The notes: a model not told the origin generated them from the letters alone. A stretch of 64,000 nt of DNA from Sphingomonas hankookensis (GCF_028551275.1 NZ_CP117025.1:2534001-2598000); one strand, 5' to 3'; positions 27,474 through 35,748 are shown, counted from the first letter of the stretch. Program-made: numbers and translations.

Positions 27474-28707
27474 GCCATCCTCCTGTGGTCCCGCCATCAT
27501 AACGCTCGGCTGCCGGCTGAACATCGCGGAAAGCGATGCGATCCGCGGGCTGGTCGGCGCGCGCGACGTGGTGGTGATCAACAGCTGCGCCGTGACCAAC
27601 GACGCGGTCGCCGCGACCCGCAGGGCGATCCGCAAGGCCCGACGCGACCGACCGAACAGCGAACTGGTTGTCACCGGCTGCGCGGCACAGATCGACCCGG
27701 CGAGCTTCGCGGCGATGCCCGAAGTCACGCGCGTGATCGGCAATTCGGACAAGCTGAACCCCGTCGCATGGGGGTCGAGCGAACCGGTCATCGTCCGCAC
27801 CATCGACCGCGTGCTCGACACCGCACCGCAGCTCGCCGGCGGGTTCGAAGGGCAGACGCGTGCCTTTGTCGAGGTGCAGAATGGCTGCGACCATGCCTGC
27901 ACCTTCTGCGCGATTCCCGCCGGGCGCGGCCCATCACGGTCGGCGACGATCGACGGCATCGTGGCGCAGGTCGAAGGAATGGTCGCAGCAGGCCATGCCG
28001 AAATCGTGCTGACCGGCGTCGACCTGTCGAGCTATGGCCACGACCTGCCCGACACGCCCAAGCTCGGCGATCTCGTAGAAGCGATCATTGCGCGCACCTC
28101 GCTGCGGCGGTTGCGCCTGTCCTCGCTCGATCCCGCAGCAATTGACGACAAGCTGCTGGAATTGCTGACGTCGGAACCGCGCGTGATGCCGCACGTGCAT
28201 CTGTCGTTTCAGGCGGGCGACGACATGGTGCTGAAGCGAATGCGCCGCCGCCACAGCCGCGCCGACGCCGTCCGGCTGGTCGAGCGCCTGAAAGGCGCAC
28301 GCCCGGAAATCGCCATCGGCGCCGACCTGATCGCCGGGTTTCCGACCGAGGACGACGCGATCGCGGCGAATACGCTGGCGCTGATCGACGATTGCGCCAT
28401 CGTCCACGCCCATGTCTTTCCCTACAGCCCACGCGCGCGCACGCCCGCCGCACGGATGCCGCAGGTGCCGCCGCCCATCGCCAAGGCGCGTGCGCAGGCG
28501 TTGCGCGATGCCGCCGCCCGCCGGCACCATGACTGGCTGTCCGCACAGATCGGCACCATCACCGACATTCTGGTCGAACGACCCGGCACGCGCGGGCACA
28601 GCCCCGGCTTTGCCGACGTACGGCTTCCCCCCTGCCCGCCCGGTCGCATCGTCACCGCGCGGCTCACTCAACTCGAAGGCGATCAGTTGATCGGCATGCC
28701 CCTATGA
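27472..28707 (+). CDS. mtaB: tRNA t6A37 methylthiotransferase MtaB
   Basis: Radical-SAM enzyme of about 411 residues that converts t6A37 to ms2t6A37 in tRNA. The N-terminal methylthiotransferase domain (ITLGCRLNIAESDA, INSCAVTNDAV, VTGCAAQIDP) supplies the Cys for the auxiliary cluster. The radical-SAM motif is CDHACTFCAIPAGRG, followed by HLSFQAGDDMVLKRMRRRH and GADLIAGFPTE. A C-terminal TRAM-like domain is present but short. The start ATG is shared with the DUF924 gene start on the opposite strand. The stop overlaps ftsY (ATGA). Confidence 0.93.
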   Translation: MPSSCGPAIITLGCRLNIAESDAIRGLVGARDVVVINSCAVTNDAVAATRRAIRKARRDRPNSELVVTGCAAQIDPASFAAMPEVTRVIGNSDKLNPVAWGSSEPVIVRTIDRVLDTAPQLAGGFEGQTRAFVEVQNGCDHACTFCAIPAGRGPSRSATIDGIVAQVEGMVAAGHAEIVLTGVDLSSYGHDLPDTPKLGDLVEAIIARTSLRRLRLSSLDPAAIDDKLLELLTSEPRVMPHVHLSFQAGDDMVLKRMRRRHSRADAVRLVERLKGARPEIAIGADLIAGFPTEDDAIAANTLALIDDCAIVHAHVFPYSPRARTPAARMPQVPPPIAKARAQALRDAAARRHHDWLSAQIGTITDILVERPGTRGHSPGFADVRLPPCPPGRIVTARLTQLEGDQLIGMPL

Positions 28708-29633
28708 GCCTTTCGTGGCACGAACGCCTGCTCGGCGGCCTGAAAAAGACCTCCGACCGCCTGACCGGCAATCTGGTCGGCCTGTCCGCCGCGCGCCTGG
28801 ACGAATCGACGCTCGACGAGATCGAGGAGGCGCTGATCGCCTCCGACCTCGGCCCCGCCACCGCCGCCCGTGTCCGCACCTGCCTCTCCGAGGGGCAGTA
28901 TGAGCGCAACATGGAGGAACTCGGCATCCGGCTGGTCGTGGCGGAAGAGATCGAAAAGGTCCTGACCCCGGTCGCCAAACCGCTGGAGATCGAGGCGTTT
29001 CCGCGGCCGCAGGTGATCCTGGTCATCGGCGTCAACGGCTCGGGCAAGACGACTACCATCGCCAAGCTCGCCAAGACCTTGGTCGAACAGGATTATGGCG
29101 TGATGCTGGCGGCGGGCGACACCTTCCGCGCCGCCGCCATCGGCCAGCTCAAGACCTGGGCCGAACGCATTGGCGTGCCGATCGTCAGCGGGGCCGAAGG
29201 TGGCGACGCGGCCGGAATCGTCTATGAAGCGGTCAAGCAGGCCACCGCCACCGGCATCGACGTGCTGATCGTCGACACCGCCGGGCGGTTGCAAAACAAG
29301 CGCGAGCTGATGGACGAACTGGCCAAGGTCCGCCGCGTCCTCGGCCGCCTGAACCCGGCGGCACCGCATGACGTCGTCCTCGTCCTCGACGCGACGACGG
29401 GGCAGAACGCGCTCAACCAGATCGAGGTGTTCAAGGAAACCGCCGGTGTCACCGGGCTCGTCATGACCAAGCTCGACGGCACCGCGCGCGGCGGCGTTCT
29501 CGTCGCGGCGGCGGAGAAGTTCGGGCTGCCGATCCATGCGATCGGCGTCGGCGAAACCGCCGACGATCTGCGTGGGTTCGATGCCCATGAAGTCTCGCGC
29601 ATCATCGCGGGTGTGGAGCGGGTGCGCAAATGA
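28704..29633 (+). CDS. ftsY: Signal recognition particle receptor FtsY
   Basis: SRP receptor GTPase of 309 residues. The N-domain (about 1-90) and the G-domain carry GVNGSGKTTTIAKLAK, AAGDTFRAAAIGQL, DTAGRLQNK, TKLDGTARGG and the ending AIGVGETADDLRGFDA. The acidic A-domain of E. coli FtsY is absent, as in most alphaproteobacteria. It is translationally coupled to mtaB upstream and yciB downstream. Confidence 0.97.
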   Translation: MSLSWHERLLGGLKKTSDRLTGNLVGLSAARLDESTLDEIEEALIASDLGPATAARVRTCLSEGQYERNMEELGIRLVVAEEIEKVLTPVAKPLEIEAFPRPQVILVIGVNGSGKTTTIAKLAKTLVEQDYGVMLAAGDTFRAAAIGQLKTWAERIGVPIVSGAEGGDAAGIVYEAVKQATATGIDVLIVDTAGRLQNKRELMDELAKVRRVLGRLNPAAPHDVVLVLDATTGQNALNQIEVFKETAGVTGLVMTKLDGTARGGVLVAAAEKFGLPIHAIGVGETADDLRGFDAHEVSRIIAGVERVRK

Positions 29634-30265
29634 CGACCGAACCCAAGGCGCCGGTATCGCCGCTGTTCCGCATGGCGCTCGATTATGGCCCGTTGCTGGT
29701 CTTCTTCGTCGCGAACCTGCTGGCGGGCAAGATCGGCCTGCCCGACATGGTCGATTCGCTGGCGCAGGTCATCATCGCCAGCACCGCCTTCATGATCGCG
29801 AGCGTCGCGGCGATCATCGTATCGAAATGGAAGACCGGCCATGTCTCGCCGATGCTGTGGCTGTCGGCCGGCCTCGTCGTCGTGTTCGGTGCGCTCACCC
29901 TCTATTTCCGCGACGATACCTTCATCAAGATGAAGCCGACCATCGTCTATGCGATGTTCTCCGCGATCCTGACCTTCGGGCTCGTCACCGGGCGGCCCCT
30001 CCTCCAACAGCTGCTGGAAACCGCCTATCCGGGGTTGAGTGCGGCGGGCTGGCGCAAGCTGACGCTCAACTGGGCGATCTTCTTCGCGTTCATGGCGGTG
30101 CTGAACGAGGTCGTCTGGCGCCATTCGAGCTGGGATTTCTGGGTCGGGTTCAAGCTGTGGGGCGCGGTGCCGCTGACGCTGATCTTCGCCGCGGCGAATA
30201 TCCCGATGCTGTTGCGCAACGGGTTGCAGATGGAAAAGGACGCCCCGCTGCCCCCGGCGGACTGA
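29630..30265 (+). CDS. yciB: YciB-type inner membrane protein (septation protein A family)
   Basis: Polytopic membrane protein of 211 residues with five or six hydrophobic segments. Family motifs: DYGPLLVFFVANL, GALTLYFRDDTFIKMKPTIVY and LNWAIFFAFMAVLNEVVWR. YciB/IspZ proteins help keep envelope integrity and septation in enterics; the role here is inferred. It overlaps the ftsY stop by 4 bases and is the last gene of the mtaB-ftsY-yciB unit, before a palindromic repeat. Confidence 0.9.
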   Translation: MTTEPKAPVSPLFRMALDYGPLLVFFVANLLAGKIGLPDMVDSLAQVIIASTAFMIASVAAIIVSKWKTGHVSPMLWLSAGLVVVFGALTLYFRDDTFIKMKPTIVYAMFSAILTFGLVTGRPLLQQLLETAYPGLSAAGWRKLTLNWAIFFAFMAVLNEVVWRHSSWDFWVGFKLWGAVPLTLIFAAANIPMLLRNGLQMEKDAPLPPAD

Positions 30266-30295
30266 CAGGATAGCAGGGTCCCCGTTCGACGCCTT

Positions 30296-30392
30296 CGTCA
30301 TCCCGGCGAAGGCCGGGATCCATTGTGTCGGGTGTTCGCGGCTCTTTCGAACCGGTCGATGTCCGTGGATTCCGGCCTTCGCCGGAATGACG
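30296..30392. repeat. Dispersed palindromic repeat, full copy
   Basis: Two arms of about 27 bases, CGTCATCCCGGCGAAGGC... at 30296 and its near complement ending CCGGAATGACG at 30392, enclose about 43 bases. It lies between the ends of the converging yciB and sodB genes. Very similar to the copy at 47602-47699. Confidence 0.75.
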
Positions 30393-30412
30393 GGTGGTTG
30401 AGGTCCGCGAAC

Positions 30413-30443
30413 GAAAAAAGGGGCCGTCCTCGCGGACAGCCCC
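30413..30443 (-). terminator. Rho-independent terminator after sodB
   Basis: On the minus strand GGGGCTGTCC, a GCGA loop and GGACGGCCCC form a 10-bp stem with one mismatch, followed directly by TTTTTT. It lies 40 bases past the sodB stop. Confidence 0.85.
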
Positions 30444-30482
30444 CTCTCCCAACCCTCTCCCCTTCCGGTAGAGGGCTACAAG

Positions 30483-31094
30483 TTACTTCACCGCAGCATC
30501 ATAACGCTCACCGACCTTGTCCCAGTCGACCACATCCCACCACGCCTTCAGATAGGCCGGACGCGCATTGCGGTACGTGATATAGTACGCGTGCTCCCAC
30601 ACGTCGTTGCCCAGGATCGGCGTGCCCTTCACCGGCGCTACGTCCATCAGCGGATTGTCCTGGTTCGGCGTAGAGGTGATGGCGAGCTTGCCGTCCTGCC
30701 CGACGATCAACCACGCCCAGCCCGAGCCGAACTGGTTCGCGCCCGCCGTGTTGAACTGCTCCTTCAGCTGATCGAGACCACCGAACTGCTGGTCGATCGC
30801 GTCCTTCAGCGCGCCCGACGGCTGCGACCCGCCGCCCTTCATCGTTTCCCAGAAGAAGGTGTGGTTCCAATAGCCACCGCCATTGTTGCGCAGCTTGGCC
30901 GGCGCGCCCGACATGTTCGCCATCAGCTCCTCGATCGACTTGCCCTCGAGGCTCGGATCCTCCGACACCGCTTCGTTGAGCTTGTCGGTATAGGCCTGAT
31001 GATGCTTGTCATGGTGCAGCGTCATCGTTTCCTTGTCGATCGTCGGCTCCAGCGCGTCATAGGCATAGGGCAGCGGCGGAAGTTCGAAAGCCAT
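30483..31094 (-). CDS. sodB: Superoxide dismutase (Fe or Mn)
   Basis: Cytosolic superoxide dismutase of 203 residues. Metal ligands are visible: His27 in LHHDKHHQAY, the His in YWNHTFFW, and the Asp and His in NDVWEHAYYITY. The NGGGYWNHTFFW form, with Gly where Fe enzymes often have AAQ, leaves the metal uncertain (Fe, Mn or cambialistic). A strong ribosome site AGGAGG lies 8 bases before the ATG, suggesting high expression. It is a single-gene unit with its own terminator. Confidence 0.95.
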   Translation of the reverse strand: MAFELPPLPYAYDALEPTIDKETMTLHHDKHHQAYTDKLNEAVSEDPSLEGKSIEELMANMSGAPAKLRNNGGGYWNHTFFWETMKGGGSQPSGALKDAIDQQFGGLDQLKEQFNTAGANQFGSGWAWLIVGQDGKLAITSTPNQDNPLMDVAPVKGTPILGNDVWEHAYYITYRNARPAYLKAWWDVVDWDKVGERYDAAVK

Positions 31095-31210
31095 GGGGGT
31101 TCCTCCTTGGGCATGTAAGCTCTGGTCGACCGAACGAAGGTCGGCGCGCTTGGCTCCGGTCGTTACGTTCGAGGAACATCTAGGCGTTGGGGGAGCCGGT
31201 GCAAGGCCGC

Positions 31211-32236
31211 TCAGCCCCCCTGCCCCAATAAACCATGCCGTTTCAGCGCGTGGCGCAGCTGGTCGTAGGTCAGCCCCAGCGCATCGGCACAGGTCCGCTG
31301 ATTATAGCGCGCCTCGGCCATCGCCCGGGTCAGCAGCTGGCGTTCGAACCGGTTCACCCGCGTCTTGAAATCGTCGCACGGATCGTCCGGCGCGGCAGGC
31401 TCGGGTGCGTCACCCGTAATGGGCGCCGCCGCCGGTATAGGCGCGGCACCGGCGGTACGTGGCCGGAAGGGTGAGGCGAACGGATCGATCTCCACCAGAT
31501 CGATCGGCCCCGGCCGTTCCCAGCGATAGACCGAGCGTTCGACCGCGTTGCGCAGTTCGCGGACATTGCCCGGCCAGCGATGCTCCATCAGCTGATCGAC
31601 CGCGTTGGGGCCGAAGCCCGGCCATTCGTCGCGCCCGATCTCCGCCGCCATGCGCCGCCCGAAAAAGTCGGCCAGCACCATGATGTCGCCCGGCCGCGCG
31701 CGTAAGGGGGGCAGCGTCACCACCTCGAAGCTCAACCGGTCGAGCAAATCGGCGCGGAACGTGCCGCGCTCCACCCGGTCGGGTAGGTGCTCGTTGGTCG
31801 CGGCGACGATGCGGACATCGACCCGGATCGGGCGCGACGACCCGATGCGCGTCACCTCGCCATATTCGACCGCGCGCAGCAGCCGTTCCTGCGCACCCAT
31901 CGACAGCGTGCCGAGTTCGTCGAGGAACAGCGTGCCGCCGTCGGCCTCCTCGAACCGCCCGGCGCGCGCCTTGGTCGCGCCGGTGAACGCGCCCGATTCA
32001 TGGCCGAACAGTTCCGCCTCGATCAGCGTCTCGGGCAGCGCGGCGCAGTTCATCACCACCAAAGGCTGATCCCAACGCCCCGACAGGCGGTGGAGCCGTT
32101 CGGCGACCAGTTCCTTGCCGGTCCCCCGCTCCCCGATCACCAGCACCGGACGGTCGAGCGCGGCGGCCCGGCTGGCCCGTTCGAGGGCATCGAGAAAGGG
32201 GCCGGATTGGCCGACGACCTGGCTTGCGCGTTCCAT
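31211..32236 (-). CDS. pspF: Sigma-54-dependent activator PspF
   Basis: Enhancer-binding AAA+ activator of about 341 residues that should start the divergent psp operon when PspA releases it. The Walker A is [14 protein letters not shown]. The sigma-54 contact loop GAFTGA is intact ([13 protein letters not shown]). Walker B is [10 protein letters not shown] and the R-finger region is [16 protein letters not shown]. There is no N-terminal receiver. The Fis-type helix-turn-helix is at the C-terminus ([20 protein letters not shown]). The start was set at the ATG at 32236, giving [14 protein letters not shown], as in PspF; an upstream ATG at 32272 would eat into the enhancer region. Confidence 0.93.
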   Translation of the reverse strand: MERASQVVGQSGPFLDALERASRAAALDRPVLVIGERGTGKELVAERLHRLSGRWDQPLVVMNCAALPETLIEAELFGHESGAFTGATKARAGRFEEADGGTLFLDELGTLSMGAQERLLRAVEYGEVTRIGSSRPIRVDVRIVAATNEHLPDRVERGTFRADLLDRLSFEVVTLPPLRARPGDIMVLADFFGRRMAAEIGRDEWPGFGPNAVDQLMEHRWPGNVRELRNAVERSVYRWERPGPIDLVEIDPFASPFRPRTAGAAPIPAAAPITGDAPEPAAPDDPCDDFKTRVNRFERQLLTRAMAEARYNQRTCADALGLTYDQLRHALKRHGLLGQGG

Positions 32237-32333
32237 CGCCGATGTGTGGCGTATTTTCCCAAACATTCGCAAGCGTCAAATTCATCGACCGGGCGGCCAC
32301 GCGAAAAGTGACGCAAAACCGTCATTTTCGAAA

Positions 32334-32351
32334 TTGGCACGCCTCCTGCAA
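32334..32351 (+). promoter_or_regulatory. Sigma-54 promoter of the psp operon
   Basis: TTGGCACGCCTCCTGCAA matches the -24/-12 consensus with GG at 32336-32337 and GC exactly 12 bases further at 32348-32349. Transcription would start near 32360. The upstream 32240-32330 stretch has AT-rich bases and the half-sites GCGTCA and TGACGC in inverted order, suitable as PspF enhancer sites; this last point is inferred. Confidence 0.85.
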
Positions 32352-32405
32352 TGTATTGTGCAAGCCCGGCACAGGGCGCACAAAACAGCTTCAGGGAGTT
32401 CCACC

Positions 32406-32549
32406 ATGATCCGCATCAACAAGAACGTGACCGCCCGCCAGTCGATCCTCAGCCTGATGGGCGCGGTCGCGGTCTGCTTCTTTGCCTTTGGCGTCACGAC
32501 CGCAACCGGTCCGACCGCCGCAACCGTTGCCGCCGCGCCGATGGCGTAA
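32406..32549 (+). CDS. Small 47-residue membrane peptide at the head of the psp operon
   Basis: An ATG at 32406 with AGGGAG 8 bases upstream opens a frame of 47 residues: a basic, polar start (MIRINKNVTARQS), one hydrophobic helix of about 19 residues (ILSLMGAVAVCFFAFGVTT) and an Ala/Thr-rich tail. It lies between the sigma-54 promoter and pspA, so it should be induced with the psp genes. No family is recognised. It may be a membrane-inserted regulator or a weakly cleaved secreted peptide. Confidence 0.65.
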   Translation: MIRINKNVTARQSILSLMGAVAVCFFAFGVTTATGPTAATVAAAPMA

Positions 32550-32615
32550 GGCGGCGGGCCGGGGCGGTTCCGCCCCGTTCCACCCCGGCCACCCAGTATC
32601 TGTCAGGAGTAACCG

Positions 32616-33284
32616 ATGGGCATTTTCTCCCGCACCCGCGACATCATCGCCGCCAACGTCACCGACCTGCTCGACAAGGCGGAAGACCCCGCGAAGATGA
32701 TCCGCATGATCATCCTCGAAATGGAGGAAACCCTGGTCGAGGTCCGCGCCTCCGCCGCGCGCACCATCGCCGACCAGAAGGAAATGCGTCGCCACATCAC
32801 CAAGCTGGAAAAGCTGCAGGACAGCTGGACCGAAAAGGCGGAGCTGGCGCTGAGCAAGGACCGCGAAGACTTGGCGAAGGCCGCGCTGGTCGAACGGCAG
32901 AAGGCGGTCGACATGATCGAACAGCTCAATGCCGAGATCGTCGTGCTCGACGATGCGCTGCGCGCGTCGGAAGCCGACATCGCCAAGCTGCAGAACAAGC
33001 TGCGCGAGGCGCGGACGCGGCAGAACGCCATCCAGACCCGGATGGAAAGCGCCAACAACCGCACCAAGCTGCGGGAGATGTATGCAGGGTCCAAGACCGC
33101 CGAAGCCTTCAGCCGCTTCGACGTGCTGGAACGCCGTGCCGACCTTGCCGAAGGTCGCGCCGAAGCGGCCGGCATGGGCCAGGGTGGCAAGAGCCTGGAG
33201 GACGAGATCGCCGAGCTGCGCCAGTCCGACAAGATCGACGCCGAACTGGCCGCGCTGAAGGCCCGCCTCAACCGGGAGGGCTGA
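32616..33284 (+). CDS. pspA: Phage shock protein A
   Basis: PspA/IM30 family coiled-coil protein of 222 residues. It begins MGIFSRTRDIIAANVTDLLD and continues as long heptad helices, including RMIILEMEETLVEVRASAA and LQNKLREARTRQNAIQTRM. By family knowledge it binds and represses PspF, then oligomerises on damaged inner membrane. A good AGGAG ribosome site precedes it. pspB follows 4 bases later. Confidence 0.96.
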   Translation: MGIFSRTRDIIAANVTDLLDKAEDPAKMIRMIILEMEETLVEVRASAARTIADQKEMRRHITKLEKLQDSWTEKAELALSKDREDLAKAALVERQKAVDMIEQLNAEIVVLDDALRASEADIAKLQNKLREARTRQNAIQTRMESANNRTKLREMYAGSKTAEAFSRFDVLERRADLAEGRAEAAGMGQGGKSLEDEIAELRQSDKIDAELAALKARLNREG

Positions 33285-33288
33285 TCGC

Positions 33289-33573
33289 ATGGGCGATTTC
33301 CTGACGGCGGCGGTCGCGATCAGCGTCCTCTTCATCGGTCTGCCGTGGCTGATCCTTCACTATATCACCAAGTGGAAACAGTCGCCGACGCTGACCAACG
33401 AGGACGAGCGACTGCTCGACGACATGCACGTCACTGCCCGCCGGCTCGAAGAGCGGCTCCAGACGATCGAGCGGATCATCGCCGCCGACAATCCCGACTT
33501 CCGCCCTTCGATGCCGCGCCGGGAATATCCGGAAAGCGATTTCCGCAACAACGATTACGCACGGAGGGACTGA
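33289..33573 (+). CDS. pspB: Phage shock protein B
   Basis: Inner-membrane protein of 94 residues (E. coli PspB has about 74). A single membrane helix (AVAISVLFIGLPWLILHYI) is followed by a cytoplasmic helix with the PspB C-terminal motif RRLEERLQTIERIIAADNPDF. It has a further 20-residue polar tail. It senses envelope stress with PspC and relieves PspA from PspF. The stop overlaps the pspC start (TGATG). The tail motif recurs in the next five genes. Confidence 0.9.
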   Translation: MGDFLTAAVAISVLFIGLPWLILHYITKWKQSPTLTNEDERLLDDMHVTARRLEERLQTIERIIAADNPDFRPSMPRREYPESDFRNNDYARRD

Positions 33574-33953
33574 TGTCCGGCGCACGCACCAAATTCTATG
33601 TCGACAAGGCGAATGGCAAGATGTCGGGCGTGTGCGCCGGCATCGCCGACTATACCGGTGTCGAGGTCATGTGGATCCGCATCGGCACGGTGTTGCTGAC
33701 GCTGGCCGGTGGCTTTCCCTGGACGGTGATCGCCTACTTCATGATCGCCTGGATGGCGCAGAAGAAGCCGGTCGGCCTGTACGAAAGCTATGAGGACGAG
33801 AAATTCTGGCAGGGCGTCCGGTCGAACCCGACCCGCTCGGCATCGGAAATGCGCTCGACCTTCCGCGATATCGACCGTCGCCTTGCCGACATCGAAATGT
33901 ACTATACCAGCCGCAACACCCGTCTGGCGGACGAGATCGACAGCCTGCGCTGA
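33573..33953 (+). CDS. pspC: Phage shock protein C
   Basis: PspC-domain membrane protein of 126 residues. The PspC domain (about 5-65) has KMSGVCAGIADYTGVEVMWIR, and the hydrophobic hairpin IGTVLLTLAGGFPWTVIAYFM follows. The C-terminal 30 residues form a charged helix, IDRRLADIEMYYTSRNTRLA, then DEIDSLR, which is like the PspB tail. It is expected to pair with PspB as the stress sensor. The ATG overlaps the pspB stop. Confidence 0.92.
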   Translation: MSGARTKFYVDKANGKMSGVCAGIADYTGVEVMWIRIGTVLLTLAGGFPWTVIAYFMIAWMAQKKPVGLYESYEDEKFWQGVRSNPTRSASEMRSTFRDIDRRLADIEMYYTSRNTRLADEIDSLR

Positions 33954-33991
33954 TCGGGTCCCCGCCTGAGCGGACGAAAGGGAGAGAGACG

Positions 33992-34285
33992 ATGAGTTGG
34001 GGTGGACCGGGGTTCGTGCTGGCCCTGATCGCGATGAGCATGATCGGCTGGGTCGTGACGACCGCCATTCGCGCCAAGCACGGCTATCCGCTGAACGACG
34101 ATTGGGGCGGCCCCGCCGCCCGCCGCGACGAGGTGGAACCCAGCCGGCAGGCCCGGCTGATGGCCGAGGAGAACGAACGTCTCGCAGCAAAGGTCGGCCG
34201 GCTGGAGGAGCGCATCGCCGTCCTCGAACGCATCGCCACCGATCCTGCCACCCGCACCGCCCGCGAAATCGACGCGCTGCGCTGA
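33992..34285 (+). CDS. Small Psp-associated membrane protein with PspB-like tail (paralogue 1)
   Basis: Protein of 97 residues: one membrane helix (about 7-27; LALIAMSMIGWVVTT), a basic juxtamembrane segment IRAKHGYPLNDDWGG, and a C-terminal coiled coil ending VGRLEERIAVLERIATD then EIDALR. The segment GWVVTT.x.R.KHGYPL is shared with the next gene, which suggests tandem duplication. AAGGGAGAGAG precedes the ATG. No named family is recognised beyond the PspB-like tail. Likely to work at the membrane with PspA/B/C. Confidence 0.78.
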   Translation: MSWGGPGFVLALIAMSMIGWVVTTAIRAKHGYPLNDDWGGPAARRDEVEPSRQARLMAEENERLAAKVGRLEERIAVLERIATDPATRTAREIDALR

Positions 34286-34304
34286 ACCGTACGGAGTTCC
34301 AGTC

Positions 34305-34652
34305 ATGATGAGCTATGTCGACAATGCCACGCCGGAAAAGGTCGCGATGATGCAGATGATCTTTCCCTTCATCGGAACGATCGTCGCCATCTCCGTCGCC
34401 GGATGGGTCGTCACCACATGGCTGCGGATCAAGCACGGCTATCCATTGCAGGGCGGCTGGGGCCAGAGCGTCTATCCCAAGCGCGACGACGAGACCGTCG
34501 AACGCGTGAAGCTGCTCAGCCAGGAAAACGCCCAGCTCAAGGCCGAGCTGGGATCGATCAAGGACCGGCTCGCCAATGTCGAGCGGATCGTGACCGACGG
34601 CGCCCACAGCCTCGACCGCGAAATCGAAGAGCTGCGCAGCCGCGCGAACTGA
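34305..34652 (+). CDS. Small Psp-associated membrane protein with PspB-like tail (paralogue 2)
   Basis: Protein of 115 residues: a 15-residue leader, a membrane helix (about 22-42; IGTIVAISVAGWVVTT), the juxtamembrane WLRIKHGYPLQGGWGQ shared with the previous gene, then a coiled coil ending LGSIKDRLANVERIVTD and DREIEELR. It starts at tandem ATGs (34305/34308). Only 19 bases separate it from paralogue 1. No function is known; the role in envelope stress is inferred from operon position. Confidence 0.78.
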   Translation: MMSYVDNATPEKVAMMQMIFPFIGTIVAISVAGWVVTTWLRIKHGYPLQGGWGQSVYPKRDDETVERVKLLSQENAQLKAELGSIKDRLANVERIVTDGAHSLDREIEELRSRAN

Positions 34653-34663
34653 AAGGACCGGCC

Positions 34664-34927
34664 ATGAGCCCCTTCATCATCCCCATGCTCGCCCTGATGA
34701 TCCCGATCGTCGCGATCCTCAGCAAGCTAGTGTTCCAACCCTGGCTGGAACTGAAGGAACGCGAACTGCAGGTTCGCGGCACCGAAACCGCCGAAAAGGC
34801 CGCGCAATACGCCGCACAGACCGAACGGCTGGAACAGCGGGTCCGCGTCCTCGAACGCATCATCACCGACCGCGGCGTCGACCTCTCCGACGAGATCGAA
34901 CGGCTCCGCGACAAACCGCTCAACTGA
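34664..34927 (+). CDS. Small Psp-associated membrane protein with PspB-like tail (paralogue 3)
   Basis: Protein of 87 residues with AAGGA before the ATG. A membrane helix (about 3-23; FIIPMLALMIPIVAILSKLV) begins almost at the N-terminus and is followed by FQPWLELKEREL and a coiled coil ending ERLEQRVRVLERIITD, then DEIERLR. It lacks the KHGYPL juxtamembrane motif of paralogues 1 and 2. It is 11 bases downstream of paralogue 2, so co-translation is likely. Confidence 0.76.
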   Translation: MSPFIIPMLALMIPIVAILSKLVFQPWLELKERELQVRGTETAEKAAQYAAQTERLEQRVRVLERIITDRGVDLSDEIERLRDKPLN

Positions 34928-34953
34928 CAAACCCGAATGAACAGGGCAGTCCG

Positions 34954-35184
34954 ATGAACCTCACCCTTACCCTCGCACTCGCCATCACCACCCTCGCCGC
35001 CGTCGCGATCGTGGCGGTCACGACGCTCGCCGGCTGGCGCGGCTGGCTGGCGCTTCAGCAACAGCGCCTGGGCGACAAGCCGATGGCCCAGCCGACGCCG
35101 AACGCCGGCACCCGGATCGAGATCGCCGACCTGAAGGAGCGCATCCGCAAGCTCGAAGCGATCGCCGCCGGGGTGGAACTGTAG
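34954..35184 (+). CDS. Small Psp-associated membrane protein with short PspB-like tail (paralogue 4)
   Basis: Protein of 76 residues with an N-terminal membrane helix (about 3-28; LTLALAITTLAAVAIVAVTTLA), a polar linker and a shortened tail IADLKERIRKLEAIAAGVEL that stops where the other tails continue to the EI.xLR ending. It is the last gene of the psp run, 23 bases before sufE. Function unknown; assignment to the Psp set rests on position and the tail motif. Confidence 0.72.
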   Translation: MNLTLTLALAITTLAAVAIVAVTTLAGWRGWLALQQQRLGDKPMAQPTPNAGTRIEIADLKERIRKLEAIAAGVEL

Positions 35185-35207
35185 GACCAAATGCCTATAG
35201 CGGCGTC

Positions 35208-35630
35208 ATGCAGAGCATCGACGACATCCGCGAAGAATATGACTTTCTCGACGGCGACGACCGTTACCGGCTCCTGATCGATCTGGGCCGCCAGCTGGAG
35301 CCGATGCCCGATCCCCTCAAGACCGATGCGACCCTCGTCCGCGGCTGTTCGGCATCGGTCTGGGTCTATCCCCAGCCGCAGGGGGACGGCACGCTCCATT
35401 TCCTCGCCGACAGCAACGCTGCGATCACCAAGGGGATCATCGCGCTGGTGCTGGCGACCGTACAGGACCGGCGGGCACAGGCGATCCTCGACACCGATAT
35501 CGAAGCCGCCCTCGCCCCGTTCGACCTGCGCAACCAGCTGAGTTCGAACCGGACGCAGGGCATTCCCAACATGATCGCGCTGATCCGGGAAACGGCCGCG
35601 CGGCTGGCCGGAGCCCCCTCCGGCCAATAG
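35208..35630 (+). CDS. sufE: Cysteine desulfuration protein SufE
   Basis: Sulfur acceptor of 140 residues that takes persulfide from SufS for Fe-S cluster assembly. The catalytic Cys lies in LVRGCSASVWV near residue 47, and the family motifs YDFLDGDDRYRLLIDLG and LSSNRTQGIPNMIALIR are clear. It follows the psp genes in the same direction; whether it is read from the psp promoter or its own is not clear. No other suf gene is in the window. Confidence 0.94.
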   Translation: MQSIDDIREEYDFLDGDDRYRLLIDLGRQLEPMPDPLKTDATLVRGCSASVWVYPQPQGDGTLHFLADSNAAITKGIIALVLATVQDRRAQAILDTDIEAALAPFDLRNQLSSNRTQGIPNMIALIRETAARLAGAPSGQ

Positions 35631-35748
35631 CCCGACGCCCCTCGTCGGCGCGACCGGTTCGCCCGGCGGGCATCCGCACGTCGTTCCCGAAAAATTAACC
35701 AAGAACCGTATACCAATGGGCCGCATCGGCGGACGGCAGGGAACGGGG

